From Mariniflexile fucanivorans (GTDB taxonomy: Bacteria > Bacteroidota > Bacteroidia > Flavobacteriales > Flavobacteriaceae): a stretch of DNA of 64,000 nt. The notes beneath the pieces are model-generated. The model saw only the letters and a list, made by a program, of their open reading frames with translations, was not told where the DNA came from and did no database searches. Position 1 is the stretch's first letter; every line of letters begins with the position of its first letter. The position numbers and the translations under genes are program-made. Location: the NCBI RefSeq assembly GCF_004341235.1, contig NZ_SLUP01000002.1, positions 248,001 through 312,000 on the forward strand. Reading direction: 5' to 3'. Below are positions 8,999-17,101 of this stretch, one piece after another.

Positions 8999-9214
8999 AT
9001 GTTAAATACATATTTTAGAGTAATAGTTGGTTTTATGGTGCTTTTAAGCGTTGTTTTAACCGTGTATGTTAATCAAAACTGGATGTGGTTTACGGTATTT
9101 ATTGGTGTAAACCTTATACAATCAGCATTTACAAAATGGTGCTTATTGGAAACTATTTTGGTGAAATTAGGAGTTAAAAAAACTGATGGAGCTGGTTGCT
9201 CTGTTAAAAATTAA
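8999..9214 (+). CDS. DUF2892 (YgaP-type transmembrane) small membrane protein
   Basis: 71 residues with two hydrophobic helices (about 6-24 and 29-45) and the pattern NQNWMWFTVFIGVNLIQSAFTKWCLLETILVKLG, as in the DUF2892 or YgaP membrane anchor that is often linked to rhodanese domains. Cysteines at about positions 48 (KWC) and 67 (GAGCS) could handle sulfane sulfur. It is the last gene before a strong terminator and is probably co-transcribed with the PII-like gene. No rhodanese domain is fused here. Confidence 0.7.
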   Translation: MLNTYFRVIVGFMVLLSVVLTVYVNQNWMWFTVFIGVNLIQSAFTKWCLLETILVKLGVKKTDGAGCSVKN

Positions 9215-9227
9215 GCTTTCTTTTACT

Positions 9228-9269
9228 AAAAAGCCCTCACAAGTTTTAAAATCTGTGAGGGCTTTTTTT
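9228..9269 (+). terminator. Intrinsic terminator of the efflux / PII-like / DUF2892 unit
   Basis: AAAAAGCCCTCAC (9228-9240) pairs perfectly with GTGAGGGCTTTTT (9255-9267) and is followed by more T. Confidence 0.9.
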
Positions 9270-9314
9270 GTAGGCTTCTTTGTCTTGTCACAAAAAAACA
9301 AATATTAGTTTTTA

Positions 9315-9346
9315 TTCTGCGAAAATTCGTAAAATCTGCGGGATAA
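9315..9346. repeat. Dispersed CTGCGGGA repeat, copy 2 (inverted relative to copy 1)
   Basis: It starts with TTCTGCG and ends with ATCTGCGGGATAA. It is the same length and has the same end-words as the reverse complement of the left arm of the 8587-8660 repeat, so the two copies bracket the PII-like/DUF2892 pair in inverted orientation. Confidence 0.55.
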
Positions 9347-9443
9347 TTTCTCAAGTAAATATTGTTTCTTATTTCGCAAAGTATCGATGATTTTTTTCCA
9401 TTACAGCTAAATAGTTAAAATTATTTATAAAAATCTTGTCAAC

Positions 9444-11951
9444 TTAAAACTCACGTTTACCAAATTCACTTTCAATAAATTTCGATTTATTTTTTACCTT
9501 ATTAAAGGTATAAGTCAAATTTAATGTCACCATATCTACTTCATATACATAATTAGTAGTAGTGTAAAATTCTCCAGGTCTCCAAGTAGCAATACTTTGT
9601 TCGTTACTTTTCAATAATCCCATATCAATATTCTGCCACTGCAAGGTTGCTGTTAAACGACTATCTAAAAACGATTTTTTAAGGGTTAAATTTGGCGCAT
9701 AAAATCTAGAATCTTCACCTTGTGCCGTATTGGTATCAGACAGGTAGTTGAACGTAAGTTGTGCTGTCGCATTTTTCCAAAACGAATAGGTAGAATTAAT
9801 GTTAAACGAGTAAATGGTGCTACTACTATTTACACCATAAGTTCTGGTAATACCATCCCGATGTCTAAAAATAAATGCACCATTTATATCATAATTATAG
9901 ATGTTCGCTCCTATAAAATTACTCCAGTTTTTAGTTGCTTTAAATTGCGTCCCTAACTCTAATCCAATAGCTTTACTTTTTCCGACATTGGAATATACTC
10001 GGTTTAAAATACTGTCAATAACGGCTTCATTACTTTCATAAGCCAAGGTATTAACCCGATTTATGGCATTATCAACATGTCTGTAATATGCCGTTGCATA
10101 CAAGGAACTTTTTGAATTGAATTCTTTAGTAATGCCTAACTCGACCAAATCTATAAATTCTGGCAATAATCGGTTATCACCTTGTTCAAAAACTTCAGAA
10201 TGTTCACGTTCTGCAAAACTATTCATTTTAAAAGTGGTGGTGCGCTCTACCCTTTTACTGTAAGCGGCTTTAATTTTTGTAGCGTCATTTACCGAATATT
10301 GTAAAGATGCTGAAGGAAATAATTTTACAAAATCATAATTATATTCATTAGCAGAAACTTCGCTCACTAAAGCTTCGGTATAGGTTCTATCCATAGATTC
10401 CAAACGAACTCCAGCGGCATAATCCCATTTATCTTTATCTCCAGTCAATTGTGCATAACTTGAATGAATGGTTCTTTTTAATTCAATATTACTTGAGAAT
10501 TCAGGAACAACAACCCCATCACGTTCGTAAACAAATTTACCTTCATGATCTAAATTTCTAAATTGATATCCCGTTTCAATAGTACCAAACGAAAACGGTT
10601 TCCATTTATAATCAAAATTATAACGCAAACCGTGTAGCGGATTATCATTCGTATTATATTCTTGTTGATAAATTTCATTATACGCAGGTGTATCCACATT
10701 ATCATTATAAGTGGGTCCTCCTAAAAAGGTATATTCGTATAAAAATGAAGTAGATAATTTAGACTTATCATTAAACGTATGTCCATAATCAAAACTACCT
10801 AAAACAAAATCACCTTTACGGGTTCTTAAATTGTGGTTGTAATATGAAAAAGTGTACAATCTATTATTGCTTTCAATGGGTGAAACCGCATGATTATCAT
10901 AATACGTAATATCAGCTAACCTATCCACCGTATGCTTACCAGCAAAAAACCCTAAGGAGAATTCATCGTTTTCATTAGGAGTGAAATCGACTGTAAAACG
11001 CCCGTTATAATTAATATCATCGAAACTACGTTCTCCATCCGATGGTAAAAAAGATTGTTTGTCTTCTGCTTCATTGATGATAAATAACTCACCTTCTCTT
11101 CTACCCGTTTTATCATTGCGCTGATAACTGGTTCCAAAGGATAAATTCCATTTATCGGTTTTTGTGTTTATGGTAGCATCTGCGCCATAACGTTGTGCCG
11201 CTACTTGCGTGTCATAAGGCTCTATGGAAGGGAAACCACCACGCACATTTATTTGTACAAAAGTACCGTTTGCAGCACCTTTCTTCGTGATGATATTAAG
11301 AATACCCCCTTTGCCTTCAGGGTCGTATTTAGCAGATGGCGCTGTAATAATCTCCACTTTTTCTAATGCATTTGCTGGCAATTGCGCTAAAATAGCGTTG
11401 GCATCGCCTTGTGTTGGTTTTCCATTGATTAAAACCGAAAAACCTTTACTTCCTCTCACACTAATATCGCCTAAACCATCTACAGTAACGGAAGGGAGAT
11501 TTTTAATAACATCGGTTGCACTGCCGCCTTGACTGCTTTGGAAATTTTTAGAATCGAAAACCTGTCTATCAATTTTATTAATAACCGTAGAACGCTCTGC
11601 GTTAATTTCAACTTCGTTAAGTTGATTCCCTAAAACCAAGTTTATTGTACCTAAATCTACTTTTCTATTGCCTTTTGAAATTTCAATATTTTGAATTGTT
11701 TTAGTCGTATAACCAACGAATGAAGCTTCTAAATAATAACGTCCGTTTTTTATATTTTCAATTACAAAAACACCATCAATATTGGTTATAACACCTGTTA
11801 CAAGTGTTTTATCTAATTGATTGTAAAGTGCTGCGGTGGCATATTCTAACGGATAATTATCGGCAGTATCTTGAATTTTTCCGGTAATTTGGCTGGTTGC
11901 CATTTGCGCTGTAAATAAAAAAAGGATTGTTAGTACTTTATTAAACTTCAT
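9444..11951 (-). CDS. TonB-dependent receptor with carboxypeptidase-like N-domain
   Basis: 835 residues. A signal peptide (MKFNKVLTILFLFTAQMATS) precedes a CarboxypepD_reg-like domain (about 22-110: ITGKIQDTADNYPLEYATAAL...). A plug domain follows (about 125-225, with VIKNLPSVTVDGLGDISVRGSKGFSVLINGKP), then an outer-membrane beta-barrel of the OMP_b-brl_3 type rich in aromatic strands. It should import or bind an oligomeric or chelated substrate at the outer membrane using TonB energy. No SusD partner is adjacent, so it is not an obvious polysaccharide-utilisation locus. It lies downstream of lutABC on the same strand but is separated by a terminator and has its own promoter-like element. Confidence 0.88.
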   Translation of the reverse strand: MKFNKVLTILFLFTAQMATSQITGKIQDTADNYPLEYATAALYNQLDKTLVTGVITNIDGVFVIENIKNGRYYLEASFVGYTTKTIQNIEISKGNRKVDLGTINLVLGNQLNEVEINAERSTVINKIDRQVFDSKNFQSSQGGSATDVIKNLPSVTVDGLGDISVRGSKGFSVLINGKPTQGDANAILAQLPANALEKVEIITAPSAKYDPEGKGGILNIITKKGAANGTFVQINVRGGFPSIEPYDTQVAAQRYGADATINTKTDKWNLSFGTSYQRNDKTGRREGELFIINEAEDKQSFLPSDGERSFDDINYNGRFTVDFTPNENDEFSLGFFAGKHTVDRLADITYYDNHAVSPIESNNRLYTFSYYNHNLRTRKGDFVLGSFDYGHTFNDKSKLSTSFLYEYTFLGGPTYNDNVDTPAYNEIYQQEYNTNDNPLHGLRYNFDYKWKPFSFGTIETGYQFRNLDHEGKFVYERDGVVVPEFSSNIELKRTIHSSYAQLTGDKDKWDYAAGVRLESMDRTYTEALVSEVSANEYNYDFVKLFPSASLQYSVNDATKIKAAYSKRVERTTTFKMNSFAEREHSEVFEQGDNRLLPEFIDLVELGITKEFNSKSSLYATAYYRHVDNAINRVNTLAYESNEAVIDSILNRVYSNVGKSKAIGLELGTQFKATKNWSNFIGANIYNYDINGAFIFRHRDGITRTYGVNSSSTIYSFNINSTYSFWKNATAQLTFNYLSDTNTAQGEDSRFYAPNLTLKKSFLDSRLTATLQWQNIDMGLLKSNEQSIATWRPGEFYTTTNYVYEVDMVTLNLTYTFNKVKNKSKFIESEFGKREF

Positions 11952-11990
11952 ATAATTTTAATTTTTAAATATTGAATATGATACAAGGTG

Positions 11991-11998
11991 CAAATATA
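11991..11998 (-). promoter_or_regulatory. Candidate -7 element of the TonB-dependent receptor gene
   Basis: On the minus strand it reads TATATTTG, a full match to the Bacteroidota -7 consensus TAnnTTTG, 40 bases before the start codon. No TTG at the -33 distance is seen (TTT instead). Confidence 0.4.
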
Positions 11999-12132
11999 TT
12001 TTTAAAATCTATTTAAAATGCCATTTCACGATAGCTTTTTTTCTTGTAAACAATAAACTTTCAAGCTTTTAACTTCGCCAATAACAACTGTTTTTATTAT
12101 TGGTTTTTATAATTCATTTCAGAAATAAAATT

Positions 12133-12165
12133 AAAAACCCCTTAACTTACAGCTAAAGGGCTTTC
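12133..12165 (-). terminator. Candidate terminator of the lutABC operon
   Basis: On the minus strand an imperfect hairpin (AAAGCCCTTTAGC with GTTAAGGGGTTT) is followed by T. It lies about 105 bases after the lutC stop. The rest of the 319-base gap 11952-12270 holds only the receptor promoter region. Confidence 0.6.
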
Positions 12166-12270
12166 CTATTTTGTAATTTTTATAATGATATTTTTATCTG
12201 AACTCTTTATTAGCTTTTAACTAAAATAAACTTTCGACTCTATAACTTTAATGCCTAAAGTGATTGTAAA

Positions 12271-12852
12271 CTAAACAATAAAAACTGTTAAACTCATAGC
12301 GCCGTGTGCACCAACAACCAAACATTGTTCGATATCGGCGGTTTTTGAAGGTCCTGAAATGAAAACACCAAACGTTCTATCGCGTTTTGCAATAGCTTCA
12401 TAAACATGGTGCATGTGTAAATACATATCGTTTGTTGAAACAACTAAAACCAAATCGTTTGTAATAAATGGCAAAGCACGAATGGTAAAATCTTGATCGG
12501 TAACCCAAATAGCACCATTTTCGGCAACAGCCAATTCACCTTTAATGATAGCTAAATCAATATCTTCTAAACTGTGTGGGTCGGTTTCTTTATCAATAGA
12601 AATAGTACCTAAAGCAGATTCTTTAACACAAGACACTATTTTTGAAGCATTAGGATACAGTTTTTTTATTTCGGCATCCATTTCAGTAATATTATTTAAC
12701 TGTATGGCTCTACCTCCAACAAAATTCAAGTTACCAATAAAGGTTTCAACCAAATTAATGTTTTCTTCAAAAATCCCCAAATCAATTTCCGGTAAGGGTA
12801 ACGATTCTGGTTTGTTTTTTTTAACGGCTTTTAATATAGATTCTCTACTCAT
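12271..12852 (-). CDS. lutC: Lactate utilisation protein C (LUD domain)
   Basis: 193 residues from the ATG at 12852, which overlaps the end of lutB by 8 bases. This start (MSRESILKAVKKNKPE) is preferred over an upstream in-frame ATG that would lie deep in lutB. It is a single LUD domain, with VAENGAIWVTDQD and the glycine-containing end GPSKTADIEQCLVVGAHGAMSL as seen in LutC/YkgG proteins. With LutA and LutB it forms the cytoplasmic Fe-S L-lactate oxidation system that lets cells grow on lactate. It is the last gene of the operon. Confidence 0.9.
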   Translation of the reverse strand: MSRESILKAVKKNKPESLPLPEIDLGIFEENINLVETFIGNLNFVGGRAIQLNNITEMDAEIKKLYPNASKIVSCVKESALGTISIDKETDPHSLEDIDLAIIKGELAVAENGAIWVTDQDFTIRALPFITNDLVLVVSTNDMYLHMHHVYEAIAKRDRTFGVFISGPSKTADIEQCLVVGAHGAMSLTVFIV

Positions 12853-14212
12853 TCTTTTTTCTGTTTTTATACCAATCATCAAAATTTCCATTTTTAACTT
12901 CTGGCAAATCTCTGGCTTTACCCCAAGCATTTAATTTGGAATAAATGACGAATCGTGGGGCATATTTCAACATAAAACGTGCTGATTTCCCAGCAACATG
13001 ATACATTGCAGAATTTGCTAACACACGACCTGCTATTTTTAAAATATTTTTTTTAACACCAGGTTGCGGCACCTCTTTTACTATTATTTGGCGCCATTTA
13101 TACAACTGTTCATGAATATTAATTTTTACAGGACACACATCGCTACATGAACCACAAAGCGTGGATGCAAAAGGTAACGAACTGTGTTTTTTCAAATCGA
13201 GACCTGGTGATAAAATAGATCCGATAGGCCCTGGAATGGTTGATTTGTAACTGTGCCCACCGCTACGTCTGTAAATTGGGCAAGTATTCATACAGGCTCC
13301 ACAACGGATGCAATGTAAGGATGCTCTAAAATCTTCACGACTTAATTGCTCAGTTCTGCCATTATCAACTATAACAATGTGCATTTCTTTACCTGGAGCA
13401 GGTTTATTAAAATGCGATGAGTATGTTGTAATAGGTTGTCCTGTAGCACTTCTACCTAACAAACGTAGAAAAACGCCTAAATGTTTTTCTTGCGGAATTA
13501 ATTTTTCCATCCCCATACACGCAATGTGTACTTTCGCAAGATGTACGCCCATATCGGCATTTCCTTCATTGGTACAAACCACAAAACCACCCGTATCGGC
13601 AATGGCGAAATTAACGCCTGTTATAGCGGCTTCTGCTTTTAAAAATTTATCACGTAGGTGCTTTCTAGCTTCTCCTGTTAAATATTGTGGATCGCCATCG
13701 CAAGGTTTTGTGCCTAAATGTTCTTGAAACAATACATCAACTTCTTCCTTCTTTTTATGAATAGCTGGTAACACAATATGGCTAGGTGGCTCTTTAGCCA
13801 ATTGCACGATGCGTTCACCTAAATCGGTGTCAATAACTTCAATATTATTGGCTTCTAAGTATGGATTTAAATGGCATTCTTCAGTCAACATCGACTTACT
13901 TTTAACCATTCTTTTTACGCCATGTTTCACTAAAATACTGTGAACAATTTTATTATGTTCTTCGGCATTTGCTGCCCAATGTACAGTAACGCCATTTTTT
14001 TTAGCGTTTTCTTCAAACTGTAAAAGATAGGTGTCTAAATTAGAAAGTACATTTGCCTTTAAGGCCGATGCTAAATTCCTAAGTTCTTCCCAACCTTGTA
14101 CGTTGTGCGCCGATTTATCTCTTTTTTGCCTAACAAACCACAAAGCTTTGTCGTGCCAATCTACTTTTGCTTCGTCTTTGTTAAAAATTGCTGCTTCGTC
14201 TGCGTGTGCCAT
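12845..14212 (-). CDS. lutB: Lactate utilisation Fe-S protein B
   Basis: 455 residues with an N-terminal LUD domain (about 60-290) and a ferredoxin-like domain with two cluster motifs, CIRCGACMNTCP and CGSCSDVCP. A C-terminal DUF3390-like tail follows. This is the standard LutB/YkgF architecture. It passes electrons from lactate oxidation and works with LutA and LutC. It begins 3 bases after lutA ends, and its stop overlaps the lutC start, which indicates translational coupling. Confidence 0.94.
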   Translation of the reverse strand: MAHADEAAIFNKDEAKVDWHDKALWFVRQKRDKSAHNVQGWEELRNLASALKANVLSNLDTYLLQFEENAKKNGVTVHWAANAEEHNKIVHSILVKHGVKRMVKSKSMLTEECHLNPYLEANNIEVIDTDLGERIVQLAKEPPSHIVLPAIHKKKEEVDVLFQEHLGTKPCDGDPQYLTGEARKHLRDKFLKAEAAITGVNFAIADTGGFVVCTNEGNADMGVHLAKVHIACMGMEKLIPQEKHLGVFLRLLGRSATGQPITTYSSHFNKPAPGKEMHIVIVDNGRTEQLSREDFRASLHCIRCGACMNTCPIYRRSGGHSYKSTIPGPIGSILSPGLDLKKHSSLPFASTLCGSCSDVCPVKINIHEQLYKWRQIIVKEVPQPGVKKNILKIAGRVLANSAMYHVAGKSARFMLKYAPRFVIYSKLNAWGKARDLPEVKNGNFDDWYKNRKKNE

Positions 14213-14215
14213 AAT

Positions 14216-14953
14216 TTAGATACTGCTATTTAAAATTTCTGCTATGTGCATCACTTTTAAAGGTTGTTTATTTCTATTAATTAAGCCTTCCATGTGCATT
14301 AAACAAGAATGATCTGCACCTGTAATCACTTCTACATCGCTGTCTATATGATCTTGAATTCTATCTTTTCCCATTTTTGTTGAAATAGCTTCTTCAAATA
14401 CTGAAAAAGTACCTCCAAAACCACAACATTCATCTACTCGATTCAACGTTTGAAGTTGTAAGCCTTTCACGTTTTTAAGTAAATCTTCTTCGGTTGAATA
14501 ATGGGGGTCCATGCGCTCGGAACAAGACCCTAAACGTAAGCCTCTAAGTCCGTGACAACTTTTATGTAACCCTACTTTATGTGGAAAGGAGGCTCCTAAA
14601 TCGGTTTTACCCAATACATCGTGTATAAATTGGCATAACTCATAGGTGTTTTTTCTAACGCGTTTTACGTCTTCCGTTTGTTCTAAAATGTCAAAATGTT
14701 TTTTTACATGATATACACAACTACCAGAAGGCCCCACGATATAATCGAATTCCTTAAAATTTTCAACAAATAATTGACAAATTCCTTTGGAATCATCCTC
14801 GTAACCCGAGTTCCCTAAAGGTTGGCCGCAACATGTTTGCCCTGTTGGATAAATAACTTCAACCCCTAATTTTTCTAAAAGTTCTAAAGTGGCAATGCCT
14901 ACTTGTGGGTACAATTGATTTATGTAACAAGGTATAAATAAACCTACTTTCAT
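14216..14953 (-). CDS. lutA: Lactate utilisation Fe-S oxidoreductase A (CCG domains)
   Basis: 245 residues from the ATG at 14953 (MKVGLFIPCYINQLYPQVG), which is the usual LutA start; an in-frame extension to 15055 would run through a palindrome in the leader and is unlikely. Two cysteine-rich CCG domains are present, with CCGQPLGNSGY and DECCGFGGTFSVFEE, the pattern of heterodisulfide-reductase-like subunits that bind non-cubane Fe-S clusters. It is the first gene of the lutABC operon. Confidence 0.93.
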   Translation of the reverse strand: MKVGLFIPCYINQLYPQVGIATLELLEKLGVEVIYPTGQTCCGQPLGNSGYEDDSKGICQLFVENFKEFDYIVGPSGSCVYHVKKHFDILEQTEDVKRVRKNTYELCQFIHDVLGKTDLGASFPHKVGLHKSCHGLRGLRLGSCSERMDPHYSTEEDLLKNVKGLQLQTLNRVDECCGFGGTFSVFEEAISTKMGKDRIQDHIDSDVEVITGADHSCLMHMEGLINRNKQPLKVMHIAEILNSSI

Positions 14954-14973
14954 TTTTATGTATATTAAAAAAT

Positions 14974-14997
14974 CTGACTTAAAATTTTTTAAGTCAG
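14974..14997. promoter_or_regulatory. 24-bp perfect palindrome in the lutA leader (operator or attenuator)
   Basis: Arms CTGACTTAAAA and TTTTAAGTCAG are exact reverse complements separated by two bases. The palindrome lies 21 bases upstream of the lutA start codon. A -7-like TAAATTTG (minus strand, 15008-15001) ends just upstream, so the palindrome would begin about at the transcription start. On the minus strand it is followed by ATTTTTTAA, so a transcribed hairpin could also act as an attenuator. No regulator gene is adjacent. Confidence 0.55.
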
Positions 14998-15163
14998 TAA
15001 CAAATTTAAGCATCTCAATTATAAATACTACCCTGTTTTGTACTGTTTTTTTCAAAAATTTTCAGCTCATTAATTAAAGAATACAAACATTAATAATATG
15101 AAGACATTTTAACTTGCTCTTAGTATATTTGTGAAGTTTATTAATCAAAAAAAAACTAAAACA

Positions 15164-16060
15164 TTGTATACTATAAAACAGACTTTAAATAGCTCTAATA
15201 TTTTAGAGTGTATTGAAATAGAAAACCCAGAAAAAACGTGTTATGCCAAAATTCACGTTAATGAAGGTGCTAGCTTACAGGAATTAAAGCTTGAAGGAAA
15301 AACGATTATTGAAGATTTACATCCTTTAACTTACAACAATACCTATGCGTCTTCAATTTTGTTTCCGTTTGCCAATAGAATTAAAGATGGAGCTTATACG
15401 TATGATGGTAATGAGTTTAAGTTTGAAATTAATGAAGCTGGCAATAACAACGCCTTACATGGTTTGGTTTATAACAAGACCTTCAAGATTATTAACCAAA
15501 AAGAGACCAACGATTTTGCTTCTATTACATTTGAATATGTTCAAGATAAAGAATCTATTGGTTTTCCATACACTTTCAGTATGCAACTTGAATATATAAT
15601 AAAGAAAAATTCAGTTGATATTCATGTAAGCGTTAAAAATACCGATGCCAAAGCATTTCCTTTCACACTAGGGTGGCATCCTTATTTTAGTAGTAGCGAT
15701 TTGTATAACAGCACGCTAAATTTTGATAGTAACAAGCAACTTATTTTTGATGAACGTTGCATAACTACTGGTGTTTCCGATATTAATAATGAAGCCATTT
15801 TTGAAGTTAAAGACAAAAAACTAGATGATTGTTTCATTCTAAACACCAACCAAACACAATTTAACACACCGCATTATAAGCTTTTGATTAGTGCTTCTTC
15901 CGAAGAAAACTTTTTACAAATTTATACGCCTCCAAAAGCAAATGTTATTGCGATAGAACCAACCACAGGTGTTTCTGATAGTTTTAATAACAAGATAGGT
16001 TTACAAATTTTAAAACCCAATGAAAGCCATCAACTTAATTGGAATGTGAAATTGATTTAA
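15164..16060 (+). CDS. Aldose 1-epimerase family protein
   Basis: 298 residues if translation starts at TTG 15164 (TTG-TAT-ACT-ATA-AAA-CAG, giving MYTIKQ). The frame is open back to a GTG at 15131, but that GTG is the last base of a TATATTTG -7-like box, so it would be at or before the transcript start. There is no ATG near the N-terminus. The protein matches galactose mutarotase folds: FPFANRIKDGAYTYDG, the NALHGLVYNKTF histidine motif, and LGWHPYF with a second conserved histidine. It interconverts sugar anomers in the cytoplasm. A terminator follows. The start codon is uncertain. Confidence 0.8.
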   Translation: MYTIKQTLNSSNILECIEIENPEKTCYAKIHVNEGASLQELKLEGKTIIEDLHPLTYNNTYASSILFPFANRIKDGAYTYDGNEFKFEINEAGNNNALHGLVYNKTFKIINQKETNDFASITFEYVQDKESIGFPYTFSMQLEYIIKKNSVDIHVSVKNTDAKAFPFTLGWHPYFSSSDLYNSTLNFDSNKQLIFDERCITTGVSDINNEAIFEVKDKKLDDCFILNTNQTQFNTPHYKLLISASSEENFLQIYTPPKANVIAIEPTTGVSDSFNNKIGLQILKPNESHQLNWNVKLI

Positions 16061-16065
16061 ATCAC

Positions 16066-16103
16066 AAAAAATGCTGTAACATTAAATTGTACAGCATTTT
16101 TTT
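16066..16103 (+). terminator. Intrinsic terminator after the aldose epimerase
   Basis: AAAAATGCTGTA pairs with TACAGCATTTTT over a 12-base loop, followed by T. Confidence 0.85.
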
Positions 16104-16149
16104 ATTTAAAACTTCAATAAAAATTGATATAGTTAAGCATCTGTTTACC

Positions 16150-16464
16150 TTATAGTATAATAATCAAAAGTAAAATGATAATGATTGCACCCGATGAAAT
16201 ATAAAGCCCATTTCCCGATGCTCTTACATCTTTCTTAATTTTCCTAACCTCTTTACGAAGTGCCTTTTTTTCCGAAGAATTTAAAGTCGATTTATCCATG
16301 GCTTTTATCTCTTCCAATCGATTTATCATCACTCGAACTTCAGCAGGAATTTCAGCTGGTGCTGGAGCTGTCGTGTTAATTGGTGCTTTTTCGGCAGCCA
16401 TCATAGTGTTTGGAAATGCTATTAATGATGTCATGAATAATAGTATAATGAATGATTTTTTCAT
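16150..16464 (-). CDS. Small exported protein with C-terminal membrane anchor
   Basis: 104 residues: a signal peptide (MKKSFIILLFMTSLIAFPNTMMA), an Ala/Pro-rich linker (INTTAPAPAEIPAEVR), and a charged helical stretch (about 50-82, rich in Lys and Glu). A last hydrophobic segment of branched residues (SGAIIIILLLIIIL) ends the protein. It should be an inner- or outer-membrane-anchored periplasmic helix. No function is recognised. It is transcribed alone, convergent with the aldose epimerase. Confidence 0.7.
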   Translation of the reverse strand: MKKSFIILLFMTSLIAFPNTMMAAEKAPINTTAPAPAEIPAEVRVMINRLEEIKAMDKSTLNSSEKKALRKEVRKIKKDVRASGNGLYISSGAIIIILLLIIIL

Positions 16465-16635
16465 AATATGTTGGTTTTAAGGTTATTTGATGACACAAAG
16501 ATACTTGACAGATTATTTTGAACTGTTATATCATTTCAACGACCTTTTATATAATTCAAACTTTAAAGAAATTTTCAGACTTAATTAGATACAAATTTTT
16601 ATCTTTCCTTTTATCTAATTACAAAAACAGAACAC

Positions 16636-17019
16636 ATGGCCACTTTTGAAACAAAACTTATAGTAAATAAGAATGATTTAGACGAACTTAACCATGTAAA
16701 CAATATAAGATATGTAGAATGGGTACAAGATATCGCAAAAGCCCATTGGCTAGAAAAAGCGTCTTCAAAAATTATAAATGATTATCATTGGGTGATGCTT
16801 TCGCACTACATAGAATATAAAAGTTCGGCATTTTTAAACGATGTTATAAAGCTTAAAACCTACATCATAAATTATAAAGGTGCCACATCAACACGTATTG
16901 TTGAAATATATAATGGTGCCGATAAATTACTGGCAAAATCTGAAACCACTTGGTGTTTAATAAATAGCCAAACAAATCGTCCTGCACGTATTACACCCGA
17001 AATAATCGATTTATTTTAA
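16636..17019 (+). CDS. Acyl-CoA thioesterase (4HBT hotdog family)
   Basis: 127 residues with the 4-hydroxybenzoyl-CoA thioesterase pattern: DLDELNHVNNIRYVEWVQDI near the N-terminus, where the Asp/His-Val-Asn-Asn segment forms the active site, and later SETTWCLINSQTNRPARI. Such proteins hydrolyse acyl-CoA thioesters in the cytoplasm; the physiological acyl chain cannot be told from sequence. It is a standalone gene, 82 bases before the next one. Confidence 0.85.
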   Translation: MATFETKLIVNKNDLDELNHVNNIRYVEWVQDIAKAHWLEKASSKIINDYHWVMLSHYIEYKSSAFLNDVIKLKTYIINYKGATSTRIVEIYNGADKLLAKSETTWCLINSQTNRPARITPEIIDLF

Positions 17020-17101
17020 CTAAATAACCAAGCAACATACAATACTATCAAAACAAAAGTTATATTTTTGAAATCTATTGATTCAAAATAATTAACGTTT
17101 C

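Noticed and set aside
12545-14219. Long open frames opposite lutB and lutC (129, 139 and 62 codons)
   Set aside because: They are antisense to clearly coding genes with strong family matches and have no features of their own.
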